Of a stretch of 31,556 nt of DNA, positions 1 through 6,921 are shown piece by piece; the stretch's first letter is position 1, and each line of letters starts with the position of its first letter. Location: positions 1 through 31,556 of the forward strand of contig CAYVQU010000048.1 of the NCBI GenBank assembly GCA_964453155.1, given 5' to 3'. This stretch comes from CAYVQU01 sp964453155. GTDB taxonomy: Bacteria; Chloroflexota; Anaerolineae; Anaerolineales; UBA11858. The translations under genes were made by a program, and so were the position numbers. The notes below the pieces were generated by a model. It was not told where the DNA came from. It ran no database searches and worked only from the letters and a program-made list of their open reading frames with translations.

Positions 1-32
1 GATATGCAATGACATTTTTTTGTGTATAGACC

Positions 33-755
33 ATGAATCACCCCGATATTCCCGCCATCACCACGGAACAGATGATTGCAGTCGATCGGCTGATGATCGA
101 CGTTTTCGGTATCAAACTGATCCAAATGATGGAAAACGCCGGTCGTAATCTGGCAGCGTCGAGTCGCGATCGATTTTTGGCAGGACAGCCAAGTGGCAAG
201 CGCGTGTTGGTTTTAGCTGGCAGTGGTGGCAATGGCGGTGGAGGATTGGTCGCGGCCCGACGCTTACATAATTGGGGGGGCAAAGTTCAGGTTTTTACCA
301 CTAAACCCATTCCAGAATTTGAAGGGGTACCTGCCCATCAGATTTTCATCCTGCAAAAAATTGGAATTCCGGTAACTCCCGCGGCTGAAATTGAATCCCT
401 TACCCATGCAGACCTGATTCTAGATGCCATCATTGGGTACAGCCTGCATGGCGCACCGCGCGGTCAATCAGCTCGGCTGATCGAATTTGCCCGGGCCAGC
501 GGAATCCCAATTTTGAGTTTAGATGTCCCCTCAGGGATGAACTCGACAACCGGTGAAGTATTTGATCCGTATATCCGAGCTACGGCTACCATGACTCTGG
601 CGTTGCCCAAAACCGGCATGATGAACCCCGATGCCCGTCAATCGATCGGTGAGTTATTCCTGGCCGATATCAGCGTTCCAACGGAGTTGTACGCTCAATT
701 GAGAATAGAAGTTGGTTCAATATTTGCTGCGCAAGATATCATTCAAATTTATTAG
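33..755 (+). CDS. nnrE: NAD(P)H-hydrate epimerase (YjeF N-terminal domain type)
   Basis: This 240-residue protein should epimerise the damaged cofactors NADHX and NADPHX so that a separate dehydratase can repair them. The glycine-rich loop SGGNGGGGLVAARRL near residues 64-78 and the DAIIGYSLHGAPRG stretch followed by LDVPSG are the usual YjeF_N signatures. The ATG at 33 is supported by an in-frame TAG at 27-29, so the gene is complete. No clear ribosome site lies upstream. In many bacteria this domain is fused to the ADP- or ATP-dependent dehydratase; here the protein ends after the epimerase domain and no dehydratase gene is in the window. A 9-bp gap separates it from the next gene, so the two are probably co-transcribed. 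Confidence 0.9.
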   Translation: MNHPDIPAITTEQMIAVDRLMIDVFGIKLIQMMENAGRNLAASSRDRFLAGQPSGKRVLVLAGSGGNGGGGLVAARRLHNWGGKVQVFTTKPIPEFEGVPAHQIFILQKIGIPVTPAAEIESLTHADLILDAIIGYSLHGAPRGQSARLIEFARASGIPILSLDVPSGMNSTTGEVFDPYIRATATMTLALPKTGMMNPDARQSIGELFLADISVPTELYAQLRIEVGSIFAAQDIIQIY

Positions 756-764
756 AGGACTCCC

Positions 765-1352
765 ATGACTGCCAAAAAACGAAAACCAAAATATCTAAAT
801 ATCCTGACTCATATCGGAGCCTTAATCCCTCTCGGTTTTTTAGCCTGGGATTTCTTCAACGCGACTGACCCGATTCGGGCCATGACGCTGCGAACGGGGA
901 AAACGGCCATAATTCTGTTGTTACTTTCCCTGGCCTGTACGCCCATCAATACGATCTTTAAATTCCGCCAGGTTTTACCTTTGCGGAAACCACTAGGGTT
1001 ATATGCCTTTATGTACGCTAGCATTCATTTCGCGATTTTCCTCGGTCTGGATTATGGCTTCAACTTCAAGCTGATCCCTGATGCCCTCCTAGAGAAACGA
1101 TTTGCCCTCGCTGGTTTGAGTGCGGGCCTGCTTCTCATCCCCCTGGCGATCACCTCCACCAAAGGCTGGATGAAACGCTTGGGTAAGAAATGGAAACAAC
1201 TCCATAAACTGGTCTATGTCATCGGGATTTTGGCTGTGGTCCACTATCTCTGGCTGGTCAAACCAGGGGTTTTGTCGCCCTATCCCTACGCGGCGATTTT
1301 AGTGGTTGTGCTCCTGTTACGAGTGCCGAAAATAAAATCCTTGTTTCGGTAA
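765..1352 (+). CDS. msrQ: MsrQ/YedZ-like heme-binding membrane protein (ferric reductase-like domain)
   Basis: A 195-residue integral membrane protein with about six hydrophobic segments. It fits MsrQ, the heme b subunit that passes quinone electrons to the periplasmic methionine sulfoxide reductase MsrP. Family-like features are the RTGKTAIILLLLSLACTP segment, RKPLGLYAFMYASIHF (His88) and KQLHKLVY (His147) followed by VVHYLWL (His160); these His residues are the likely heme ligands. An AGAGGA ribosome site at 754-759 sits five bases before the ATG. No msrP gene is nearby, so it may serve another partner or a distant msrP. The membership is clear; the physiological partner is not. Confidence 0.82.
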   Translation: MTAKKRKPKYLNILTHIGALIPLGFLAWDFFNATDPIRAMTLRTGKTAIILLLLSLACTPINTIFKFRQVLPLRKPLGLYAFMYASIHFAIFLGLDYGFNFKLIPDALLEKRFALAGLSAGLLLIPLAITSTKGWMKRLGKKWKQLHKLVYVIGILAVVHYLWLVKPGVLSPYPYAAILVVVLLLRVPKIKSLFR

Positions 1353-1358
1353 AAAGTA

Positions 1359-1393
1359 GACCTGGAAGGTTTCTCAAACCTTCCAGGTCTTTT
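1359..1393 (+). terminator. Rho-independent terminator after msrQ-like gene
   Basis: A perfect 14-bp inverted repeat (1359-1372 with 1376-1389, three-base loop CTC) is followed by TTTT. It closes the nnrE-msrQ transcript. The run of T merges into TATAAT at 1393-1398, so a promoter for the next gene may start inside the terminator tail. Confidence 0.85.
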
Positions 1394-1398
1394 ATAAT
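1393..1398 (+). promoter_or_regulatory. candidate -10 box for patatin gene
   Basis: A consensus TATAAT lies 24 bases before the patatin start codon and directly abuts the upstream terminator. No good -35 hexamer is visible at the usual distance because that position falls in the hairpin. This is a candidate only. Confidence 0.3.
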
Positions 1399-1421
1399 GT
1401 GGGGAGACGAAAGGATTTCAT

Positions 1422-2291
1422 ATGGATATTCTCTTAGCCCTCGGTGGTGGTGGCTCAAAAGGGCATGCTCATATCGGCGTTTTACGTGTTTTAGAACGAG
1501 AAGGCTATCGAGTTCGGGCCATTGCGGGAACCAGTGCCGGGGGGATGGCGGCCTCAGCTTATGCCGCTGGTCATTCGGCTGATGATCTTGCCACCCAAAT
1601 GGAAGACCTCGATCAACGAAATTTCTTCGGTTTCCATTTAGGGGATCAACCGGCCTTATTAGGGATCACCGGAGTCGAAAAAGTGATGCACAAACTCTTG
1701 GGTGACAAATCTTTCGCAGATTTAGCGATCCCTTGCGCGCTGACTGCAGTTGATCTTGATTCCGGCCAAGAAATGATCTTGCGTCAGGGTCGGGTGGTGG
1801 ATGCCATCTTAGCAACGGTGGCCATCCCTGGCGTTTTTCCTCCCAAAAATTGGGATGAACGCTCTCTGGTTGATGGGGGTGTCCTCAATCCGGTGCCCGT
1901 GGCTGTCGTCCGTGAAATTGATCCTAACAACAATCTCCCTGTCGTCGCGGTTACCCTGACCTCCCAACCGACTGAACGGGGCCACCTCCCGCCCCTAGGG
2001 CCTAAAGCGGCTGACGCGCTCCTGACTCGCATCTCCCGGCTGAAAGTGGCCCAGGCCATTGAAATTTTCACTCGCTCCATCGAAATTGGGATGGCCTCCA
2101 TCACCGAAATGCGCCTCCAAATCGACGAGCCTGACATCATCATCCGACCCCAGGTCGGTCACATCGGCTACCTCGACATTGTCAATGTCAGCGAACTCAT
2201 CAAACTCGGTGAAGCCGCCGCCGAAGCCGTCCTTCCCCAACTCCGTCGGGCGGTGGGTTGGCGCGGCAAATTCTCCCGGTGGACAAAATGA
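1422..2291 (+). CDS. patatin-like phospholipase (RssA-type)
   Basis: A 289-residue lipid acyl hydrolase of the bacterial patatin family. The oxyanion loop GGGGSKGHAHIGVL sits at residues 8-21, the nucleophile elbow GTSAG at 36-40 (Ser38), and the catalytic Asp in DGG at 151-153. This gives the complete Ser-Asp dyad expected of an active enzyme. There is no signal peptide, so it probably acts in the cytosol or at the inner membrane face. Ribosome site AAAGGA precedes the ATG. Its TGA overlaps the ATG of the next small gene (ATGA), suggesting translational coupling. Substrate cannot be told from sequence. Confidence 0.92.
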   Translation: MDILLALGGGGSKGHAHIGVLRVLEREGYRVRAIAGTSAGGMAASAYAAGHSADDLATQMEDLDQRNFFGFHLGDQPALLGITGVEKVMHKLLGDKSFADLAIPCALTAVDLDSGQEMILRQGRVVDAILATVAIPGVFPPKNWDERSLVDGGVLNPVPVAVVREIDPNNNLPVVAVTLTSQPTERGHLPPLGPKAADALLTRISRLKVAQAIEIFTRSIEIGMASITEMRLQIDEPDIIIRPQVGHIGYLDIVNVSELIKLGEAAAEAVLPQLRRAVGWRGKFSRWTK

Positions 2292-2512
2292 ATATGAACC
2301 AACCTTCTCAAGAAAAAATTTCGGAGCGGGAAAAAGTCGTCGCGGCTGCCAAACCCTTCACCCCTCTGTTATCGAATTTCGATCTCACTGCCGAAGAAAT
2401 TGACGCGGCTATCGAAGAACTCCGCCCCTTACGGATGCACCTCCGCGCCCTAGAAGATGGCGACGCCCCCGGCTTTCGAAAAACAAAACCCGTAAAAATC
2501 AGATTTTGCTGA
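2288..2512 (+). CDS. small hypothetical protein, translationally coupled to patatin
   Basis: A 74-residue soluble protein that I do not recognise. The ATG at 2288 shares ATGA with the stop of the lipase gene, so I chose it over an in-frame upstream start at 2258. The middle is charged and probably helical (FDLTAEEIDAAIEELRPLRMHLRALE), and the tail is basic. Codon choice matches the neighbours. The coupling suggests a partner or regulator of the lipase, but no known domain supports a function. Confidence 0.6.
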   Translation: MNMNQPSQEKISEREKVVAAAKPFTPLLSNFDLTAEEIDAAIEELRPLRMHLRALEDGDAPGFRKTKPVKIRFC

Positions 2513-2540
2513 TCTGCGTAGAAAACCAGATAAGTCAGCA

Positions 2541-2594
2541 AGAAAATGCCGGACCAGATGTTGGTATTATCCTCATCTTGATCCGGCATTTTCT
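2541..2594. terminator. hairpin terminator after the patatin operon
   Basis: A perfect 13-bp inverted repeat (2541-2553 with 2582-2594), extended by an inner AGATG/CATCT pairing, lies 28 bases after the small gene and reads TTTTCTT at the end. The rest of the gap to 2736 holds no gene that I can support. Confidence 0.65.
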
Positions 2595-2736
2595 TAATGT
2601 GGAGCGGTAATCCAAGTTGATCGAAAAATCATCCTAAAACCGTTCCACACCTCCTCCATTTGGAGGATATGCTTGTTAAAAAATACCGCCAATTGGCTGA
2701 AGACAGAAAATCGGGGGATTGTTACACTATTCACAT

Positions 2737-3093
2737 ATGGGTACCAAAATCCTCTTCATCGGCCACGGCCTGTTTTGTGAATCACTTACTCGCCTGGTTT
2801 CGGAGAATGCAGCCGTGGAGGTCATCGGTGCCGTGGGGACCTGTGGGGAGGCCCGCGACATATTAACGACCCAACAACTTGATGTCCTCATTGTAGATCA
2901 CGCCCAGGTTGCTTTACGAGGAAACGACCTCGAAGAATTACTCCAAAATGGCCCCGCAACCCTCAAAGTGATCTATCTTTCCCTCGATGAAAATAAAATG
3001 GTGGTCCACAACCGCCAGCAACTCAACGATGTGACCCTGCCGGATTTGATGAGCGTTTTACAAATCTCCGATTTGGAGGATTTGACCTCATGA
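2737..3093 (+). CDS. degenerate response-regulator receiver-like protein
   Basis: A 118-residue protein with the alternating strand-helix pattern of a CheY-like receiver. It has KILFIGHG as strand 1, LDVLIVDHAQ as strand 3 with Asp54 where the phospho-acceptor would be, and LKVIYLSLD as strand 4. The acidic pair that normally binds metal after strand 1 is replaced by Gly9-His10 and there is no output domain, so it may not be phosphorylated. The ATG at 2737 is chosen over a TTG at 2719 because the fold begins there, but no good ribosome site precedes it. Its stop overlaps the start of the next Sco gene (ATGA), so it is made together with a copper-handling protein. Confidence 0.55.
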   Translation: MGTKILFIGHGLFCESLTRLVSENAAVEVIGAVGTCGEARDILTTQQLDVLIVDHAQVALRGNDLEELLQNGPATLKVIYLSLDENKMVVHNRQQLNDVTLPDLMSVLQISDLEDLTS

Positions 3094-3764
3094 AACGCTA
3101 TCTGCTCTACAGTCTTTATGGTTTAGGCGCGGTTTTGGTGGTGGGTGCCATTGCCTTCAAAGTTTTTCAACCCATTCAGGTGGTTCCCCGCATCCGTTTG
3201 GCCCCCGGTTTTGCCCTCACGGACCAAAACGGGGACCGCCTGACGAATGAGGATTTACGCGGTCAATTTGTGCTCTACAACTTCATCTATACCCGCTGCC
3301 CTGAACCCTGCTACAACCTCGATCAAACCATGGCGGATATTCAAGCTCGTATCACTGAAGTGGAATTAGGCGGTATCCCGATTCAGTTTGTGACCATCAG
3401 CTTTGATCCCGATCACGACACCCCCGAAGTTTTATCCGCCTACGCCGGCTCAATTGGGGCTGATCCCGCTCAATGGAAATTTGCCACCACCGAAAATAAA
3501 GATTTGCTCAAACACATTATCGGTGGCAGCTTCGAAGCCTACTATGAAGAGAAAGAAGACGGGACCTTTGCCATGTCCCCCAAATTTGTACTTGTCGATG
3601 GCTGGGGTATCATCCGCGGCGAATACCGCTACCAAACCCTGGCCCCCGACACCGAACGCATCTTACGCCATATCGGTGTCATGGCCGAAGAAGTTCGCAA
3701 TAGTCAAGGCGCGGCGACATTGGCGTATGAAGCCGCACATTATTTTCTGTGCTATACGCCCTAA
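3090..3764 (+). CDS. Sco1/SenC-family protein with the copper His replaced by Met
   Basis: A 224-residue thioredoxin-fold protein with one N-terminal membrane anchor (residues about 5-25), facing outside. Sco proteins load copper into the CuA site of oxidases or act as thiol reductants for it. The CxxxC motif is present (RCPEPC, Cys70 and Cys74), as is DPDHDTPEVL. At the position of the third copper ligand, the usual DH before the final strand, alignment to the next gene puts Met162 instead of His. The C-terminus carries an extra segment ending YEAAHYFLCYTP. It may be a reductase-type or altered-affinity Sco. It starts inside the receiver-like gene and is followed 54 bases later by a canonical Sco gene. 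Confidence 0.88.
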   Translation: MKRYLLYSLYGLGAVLVVGAIAFKVFQPIQVVPRIRLAPGFALTDQNGDRLTNEDLRGQFVLYNFIYTRCPEPCYNLDQTMADIQARITEVELGGIPIQFVTISFDPDHDTPEVLSAYAGSIGADPAQWKFATTENKDLLKHIIGGSFEAYYEEKEDGTFAMSPKFVLVDGWGIIRGEYRYQTLAPDTERILRHIGVMAEEVRNSQGAATLAYEAAHYFLCYTP

Positions 3765-3818
3765 AACGTTTGTATGAACCTCATTATCCTGATCAATATG
3801 TCTAGAGAGGCCCAATAA

Positions 3819-4421
3819 ATGAAAAATTCACGCTGGTTATTTGTGGTTGGTATTGCCATAGGAATGGTTTTGGTCGTTATGGTGGTTTTACCGCGCTTGC
3901 GGCCGCATACTTTTACGGGCACATTGTTGCAATCTCCAGCTGAAGCGTATGATTTTTCATTGACTTCCCATACTGGTCAACGGGTTGGTTTGAGCGATTT
4001 TCGGGGCAAATTGGTGTTGCTATATTTTGGTTACACATTCTGCCCTGATGTTTGCCCTGCGACGCTGTCCGAAGTCAAAGGGGCGATGGATATTTTGGGG
4101 GAAGGTGCCAGCCAGGTACAAACCATTATGATTTCGGTTGACCCCGAACGCGATACCCCGGCGATGTTGGCAGATTACATGGCTCATTTTGATCCTAGTT
4201 TCTTGGGGTTGGGCGGAACCCCTGAGCAGATCGCAGAAATTGCTACTTTTTATGGCATCTACTACGCCAAAAATGAAGGCTCGGAGGCTACTGGCTATTT
4301 AGTTGATCACACCGCCTCCCTCACGGTAGTAGATCAGGATGGACATGTAAAACTAATCTTTCCATTTGGAACCACTGCCGAAGACATCGCCGTCGATTTG
4401 GAATATCTGATAAAGCATTGA
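3819..4421 (+). CDS. Sco1/SenC copper chaperone (canonical)
   Basis: A 200-residue Sco protein with an N-terminal membrane anchor (about residues 6-25) and a thioredoxin-like outer domain. All three copper ligands are visible: Cys75 and Cys79 in TFCPDVCP, and His164 in LVDHTASLTVVD. VDPERDTPAML is also family-typical. It should deliver copper to the CuA centre of the ba3 oxidase subunit II encoded downstream. Ribosome site AGAGAGG precedes the ATG. It differs from the upstream paralogue by keeping the His, so the pair probably divides the labour of copper loading and thiol reduction. Confidence 0.93.
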   Translation: MKNSRWLFVVGIAIGMVLVVMVVLPRLRPHTFTGTLLQSPAEAYDFSLTSHTGQRVGLSDFRGKLVLLYFGYTFCPDVCPATLSEVKGAMDILGEGASQVQTIMISVDPERDTPAMLADYMAHFDPSFLGLGGTPEQIAEIATFYGIYYAKNEGSEATGYLVDHTASLTVVDQDGHVKLIFPFGTTAEDIAVDLEYLIKH

Positions 4422-4425
4422 TATT

Positions 4426-4479
4426 GCAAATGTCAGGTAGGAAACCTCGAATTAGTCGACTGCTGATCCTGACATTTGC
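4426..4479 (+). terminator. hairpin downstream of sco
   Basis: A perfect 12-bp inverted repeat (4426-4437 with 4468-4479) begins five bases after the sco stop. There is no T tract after it, so it may stabilise or attenuate the transcript and not fully end it. Confidence 0.5.
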
Positions 4480-4485
4480 TTAAAG

Positions 4486-4533
4486 CCATGTGGTAATACA
4501 AGAGCATATTACCAAAAAGTAGAAACCACATGG
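4486..4533 (+). promoter_or_regulatory. nested alternative hairpins in the PCu(A)C leader
   Basis: A 9-bp outer pairing (4486-4494 with 4525-4533) and a 7-bp inner pairing (4492-4498 with 4507-4513) share three bases, so the two stems are partly exclusive. The outer arm covers an in-frame ATG at 4530 just before the real start. It may be a leader switch or simply a repeat element. Confidence 0.35.
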
Positions 4534-4553
4534 TTCATTTTAGGAGAAATGAC

Positions 4554-5012
4554 ATGCAGAAATACCAATACTTGATCCTGGGCATCATCGCCCTCCTGGT
4601 TCTTAGCCTGGCAGCCTGTCAGGCCAGTTCAACCCCTGAGATTTCGGTCGAAGGTGTGTGGGGCCGACCTTCGCCGAAAGTGGTAACCGCTGGGGCCATT
4701 TATATGGTCATCAAAAACGATGGTGGCGCGGCCGACAAATTACTCTCGGCCTCCTCGGCTTCCTGTGGCACCATGGAACTCCACGAATCCTACGACAAAG
4801 GCGATGGCGTTATGGGGATGCGAGAAGTTCCCGACGGTTTTATTGAAATCCCGGCTAAAGGTGGAGCCGAACTTAAGATGGGTGGTCTGCACATCATGTG
4901 CATCGACAAACTTGACGATTTTGAGAAAGGCGCCGTCTTATCTCTGACCCTCGAATTCGAAACCTCGGGTACGAAGATAGTGGACGTCGAAATTCGTCAG
5001 CCAGATATGTAA
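4554..5012 (+). CDS. PCu(A)C-family copper chaperone lipoprotein
   Basis: A 152-residue periplasmic-type copper carrier of the PCu(A)C (DUF461) family, which delivers Cu(I) to Sco or directly to CuA. The signal peptide ends in a lipobox LAAC with Cys22 as the lipidation site. Copper ligands of the family motif are His77, Met87/Met89, His113 and Met115 (GLHIM). Cys71 and Cys116 are extra thiols near the site. The ATG at 4554 is chosen because AGGAGA at 4542-4547 sits seven bases upstream; an in-frame ATG at 4530 lacks one and would bury the signal peptide. It lies between sco and heme O synthase, fitting oxidase assembly. Confidence 0.9.
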   Translation: MQKYQYLILGIIALLVLSLAACQASSTPEISVEGVWGRPSPKVVTAGAIYMVIKNDGGAADKLLSASSASCGTMELHESYDKGDGVMGMREVPDGFIEIPAKGGAELKMGGLHIMCIDKLDDFEKGAVLSLTLEFETSGTKIVDVEIRQPDM

Positions 5013-5036
5013 GTGTAAAGCATTCGCTTGACCTAA

Positions 5037-5064
5037 GCAGAAGCAGGAATTTTCCTGCTTCTGC
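5037..5064 (+). terminator. hairpin between PCu(A)C and heme O synthase genes
   Basis: A perfect 12-bp inverted repeat (5037-5048 with 5053-5064) with a very short loop. No T tract follows, so readthrough into the next gene is likely. Confidence 0.5.
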
Positions 5065-5098
5065 ACAGAATATCGATCAATAAAGAAAGAAGTAAACT

Positions 5099-6028
5099 AT
5101 GCGCGAACTTAATCCTGCTGCCAATGATCGCCAGATGATTTCTAGCTCAGAGTTGAAATTGGATGCCAAAGCCAAAATCAAGGCTTTCGCCGGGCTGTTT
5201 AAACTCCGCATCGTCATGCTTCTGTTGATCTCGGCCCTCGGGGGGGCAATCATCGCCGCAGGCGGCTGGCCCGGGGGGTGGACCCTGGTGCTCTTGATGA
5301 TCACTGGCGGACTGTCCGCGGCGGGCGCCTCGGCCGTCAACCAATATTTGGAGCGCGAGCGGGATGCCCAAATGGTCCGCACTCGCAGACGAGCTCTGCC
5401 GGCTGGCGTTGTCAAGAAACCGGCCTGGGTGTTGGTTATCGGCGGCGGGATGGTCGTTTTCGCGGTGATTCTTTCCGCAGTTTTTAATCCGGCCCTGGCA
5501 ATTTCGAACGCCCTGGGGGCCATCATCTATATCGGGATTTACACCATTTGGCTCAAGCCCCGCACCATCTTGAACATCGTCATCGGCGGGGCGGCCGGAA
5601 GTATGTCCGTCATCAGCGGTGGGGCTGCCGCCGGAATCTGGAATGAGCCCGGCGTGCTGGTACTCTCGATTTTGGTGTTCGCCTGGACACCGACGCATTT
5701 TTGGAGTTTGGCCATGGCCTACCGCAAAGATTATGCCAACGCCGGTTTCCCGATGTTGCCCAACAATATCACCATGCGGCAGGCAGCCTGGTGGGTGGCG
5801 ATTCACACCGTTACGACTGGATTTGCGGCCCTGGCTCTGGGTTTTCACCCCACGTTGGGGGTTGGCTACCTTATCCCGGTTGGTCTTATCACCTTCCAAT
5901 TCCTGCGTTTGACCATTAATTTACTACGCAATTCTAAAGGAAGTGAAGCCTTTAGCTTATTCAAGTTTTCCAATATTTATTTAGGCATCGTACAACTCAT
6001 CGTTATCTTCCTGCCACTCGTTCGTTAG
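5099..6028 (+). CDS. ctaB: protoheme IX farnesyltransferase (heme O synthase)
   Basis: A 309-residue UbiA-family membrane enzyme that attaches a farnesyl group to heme b to make heme O for heme-copper oxidases. The first prenyl-diphosphate motif is at residues 81-94 (NQYLERERDAQMVR, with Glu85 where many homologues have Asp, and Asp89 kept). The second region is YRKDYANAGFPMLP near 208-221, and FAWTPTHFWSLA is also typical. About eight to nine hydrophobic segments follow a 30-residue polar N-terminus. It sits directly upstream of the ba3 oxidase genes. No heme A synthase gene is visible in the window. Confidence 0.95.
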   Translation: MRELNPAANDRQMISSSELKLDAKAKIKAFAGLFKLRIVMLLLISALGGAIIAAGGWPGGWTLVLLMITGGLSAAGASAVNQYLERERDAQMVRTRRRALPAGVVKKPAWVLVIGGGMVVFAVILSAVFNPALAISNALGAIIYIGIYTIWLKPRTILNIVIGGAAGSMSVISGGAAAGIWNEPGVLVLSILVFAWTPTHFWSLAMAYRKDYANAGFPMLPNNITMRQAAWWVAIHTVTTGFAALALGFHPTLGVGYLIPVGLITFQFLRLTINLLRNSKGSEAFSLFKFSNIYLGIVQLIVIFLPLVR

Positions 6029-6035
6029 TTAAGTT

Positions 6036-6101
6036 CTCACGCAAAGACGCCAAGACGCTAAGAAAAATATTAAACTTTGCGACTTTGCGGCTTAGCGTGA
6101 G
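6036..6101. repeat. imperfect palindromic intergenic repeat (ACGCAAAG-type)
   Basis: The 5' half contains about three degenerate 9-base units (ACGCAAAG, ACGCCAAG, ACGCTAAG). The 3' half is its imperfect reverse complement, bounded by CTCAC at 6036-6040 and GTGAG at 6097-6101. It fills the gap between ctaB and the oxidase genes and looks like a dispersed element and not a classical terminator. Confidence 0.6.
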
Positions 6102-6134
6102 GTAAGTTATCCGTATTTTTTAGAGGAGAGTATT

Positions 6135-6278
6135 ATGACAGACAAAAAAACTCCCGATGAAATGGATGATTTTCGACCCCGCGGCACAATTGTGCTCCTA
6201 ATCATCTTCGTCATCACCCTGATTGCTTTATGGGGTTCGGTTTACATGATCTTATTGTCGAGAGGAGTGACGGTATGA
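6135..6278 (+). CDS. cbaD: cytochrome ba3 oxidase subunit IIa (small single-helix subunit)
   Basis: A 47-residue protein with a polar N-terminus (TDKKTPDEMDDF) and one membrane helix of about 22 residues (TIVLLIIFVITLIALWGSVY). This is the size and layout of subunit IIa of Thermus ba3 oxidase, which supplies the helix missing from the short subunit II. A strong site AGAGGAGAG stands before the ATG. Its TGA overlaps the subunit II ATG (ATGA), so the two are coupled. Position between ctaB and subunit II supports the call; the sequence alone is too short to be decisive. Confidence 0.8.
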   Translation: MTDKKTPDEMDDFRPRGTIVLLIIFVITLIALWGSVYMILLSRGVTV

Positions 6279-6766
6279 CGACTGAAAAAATCCATATTGA
6301 TCCCTATGAGAAAAATTGGATCCGCATCAGTATTGCGCTGTTGATCGGTTTTTCGATTGCCATTGGGGTGGCCAGTTTTGCCTTTGGTTTCCAGGTGCCC
6401 AGCCCCGAAGCTCGGGTTGATCCTCGAACCGTGGCGACCGACCCCAACAGCCCCTGGTCAGAACCCGGTTTACGCGAGTTGGCCCCCGGTAAATACGAAG
6501 CCTATATTTTGTCGCAAACTTGGGCCTTCTTGCCGCGCGAAATCTCGGTGCCAGTTGGTTCAACGGTGACCTTCTATATCACCAGTAAAGACGTTCAGCA
6601 TGGGTTTAACCTTCAAAATACAAATTTGAACGTCCAGATCGTCCCCGGCCAGGTCTCCAAGCTGACTATCACCTTCGACACCCCTGGCCGTTACGATTAC
6701 ATCTGTTCCGAATACTGCGGCGCGGCCCACGCGGCCATGTTCGGCACCCTGATCGTTGAACCGTAG
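6275..6766 (+). CDS. cbaB: cytochrome c oxidase subunit II, ba3 type (CuA)
   Basis: A 163-residue subunit with a single N-terminal membrane helix (about 17-39) and a cupredoxin domain outside. The CuA ligands are complete: His109 in VQHGF, then Cys144, Cys148, His152 and Met155 in CSEYCGAAHAAM; the backbone carbonyl residue Glu146 is also present. It accepts electrons from cytochrome c. The start at 6275 is preferred over an in-frame start at 6230 because it has a GAGGAG site and overlaps the subunit IIa stop; the longer form would overlap the IIa gene extensively. The single helix instead of two is typical of the ba3 (B-family) group. Confidence 0.94.
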   Translation: MTTEKIHIDPYEKNWIRISIALLIGFSIAIGVASFAFGFQVPSPEARVDPRTVATDPNSPWSEPGLRELAPGKYEAYILSQTWAFLPREISVPVGSTVTFYITSKDVQHGFNLQNTNLNVQIVPGQVSKLTITFDTPGRYDYICSEYCGAAHAAMFGTLIVEP

Positions 6767-6769
6767 AAA

Positions 6770-6891
6770 ATAGAACGCGGATCATGCGGATACGCTACGC
6801 TAACGCAAATGCCGCTGCGCTAAACGCGGATTTAAAAATATATAGAAAAAATCCGCGGATATCCGCAAAATCAGCGTCATCCGCGTTCTAT
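6770..6891. repeat. long imperfect palindrome (GAACGCGGAT-type repeat)
   Basis: Outer arms of 13 bp are perfect (6770-6782 with 6879-6891), and an inner 9-bp pairing joins 6825-6833 with 6849-6857. It fills nearly the whole 155-bp gap between subunits II and I. A related copy with the same outer arm lies at 22505-22617, so this is a dispersed intergenic repeat. Confidence 0.75.
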
Positions 6892-6921
6892 CGAAAAAGA
6901 CCTCATTTCTAAGGAGATGAT

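Noticed and set aside
2660..2866. Open frame with a GGAGGATATG start at 2669 upstream of the receiver-like gene
   Set aside because: It overlaps the receiver-like frame out of phase, has a shadow-like composition rich in Trp, Ser and Pro in its second half, and shows no domain. The only point in its favour is the ribosome-like site.
5147..5899. Long minus-strand frame opposite ctaB
   Set aside because: Composition is Gly, Asp, Pro and Gln rich without motif and mirrors the strong codon bias of ctaB.
6036..6101. Possible CRISPR array from the ACGCAAAG units
   Set aside because: Units are only 9 bases, have no spacers between them and form a palindrome; no cas gene is present.
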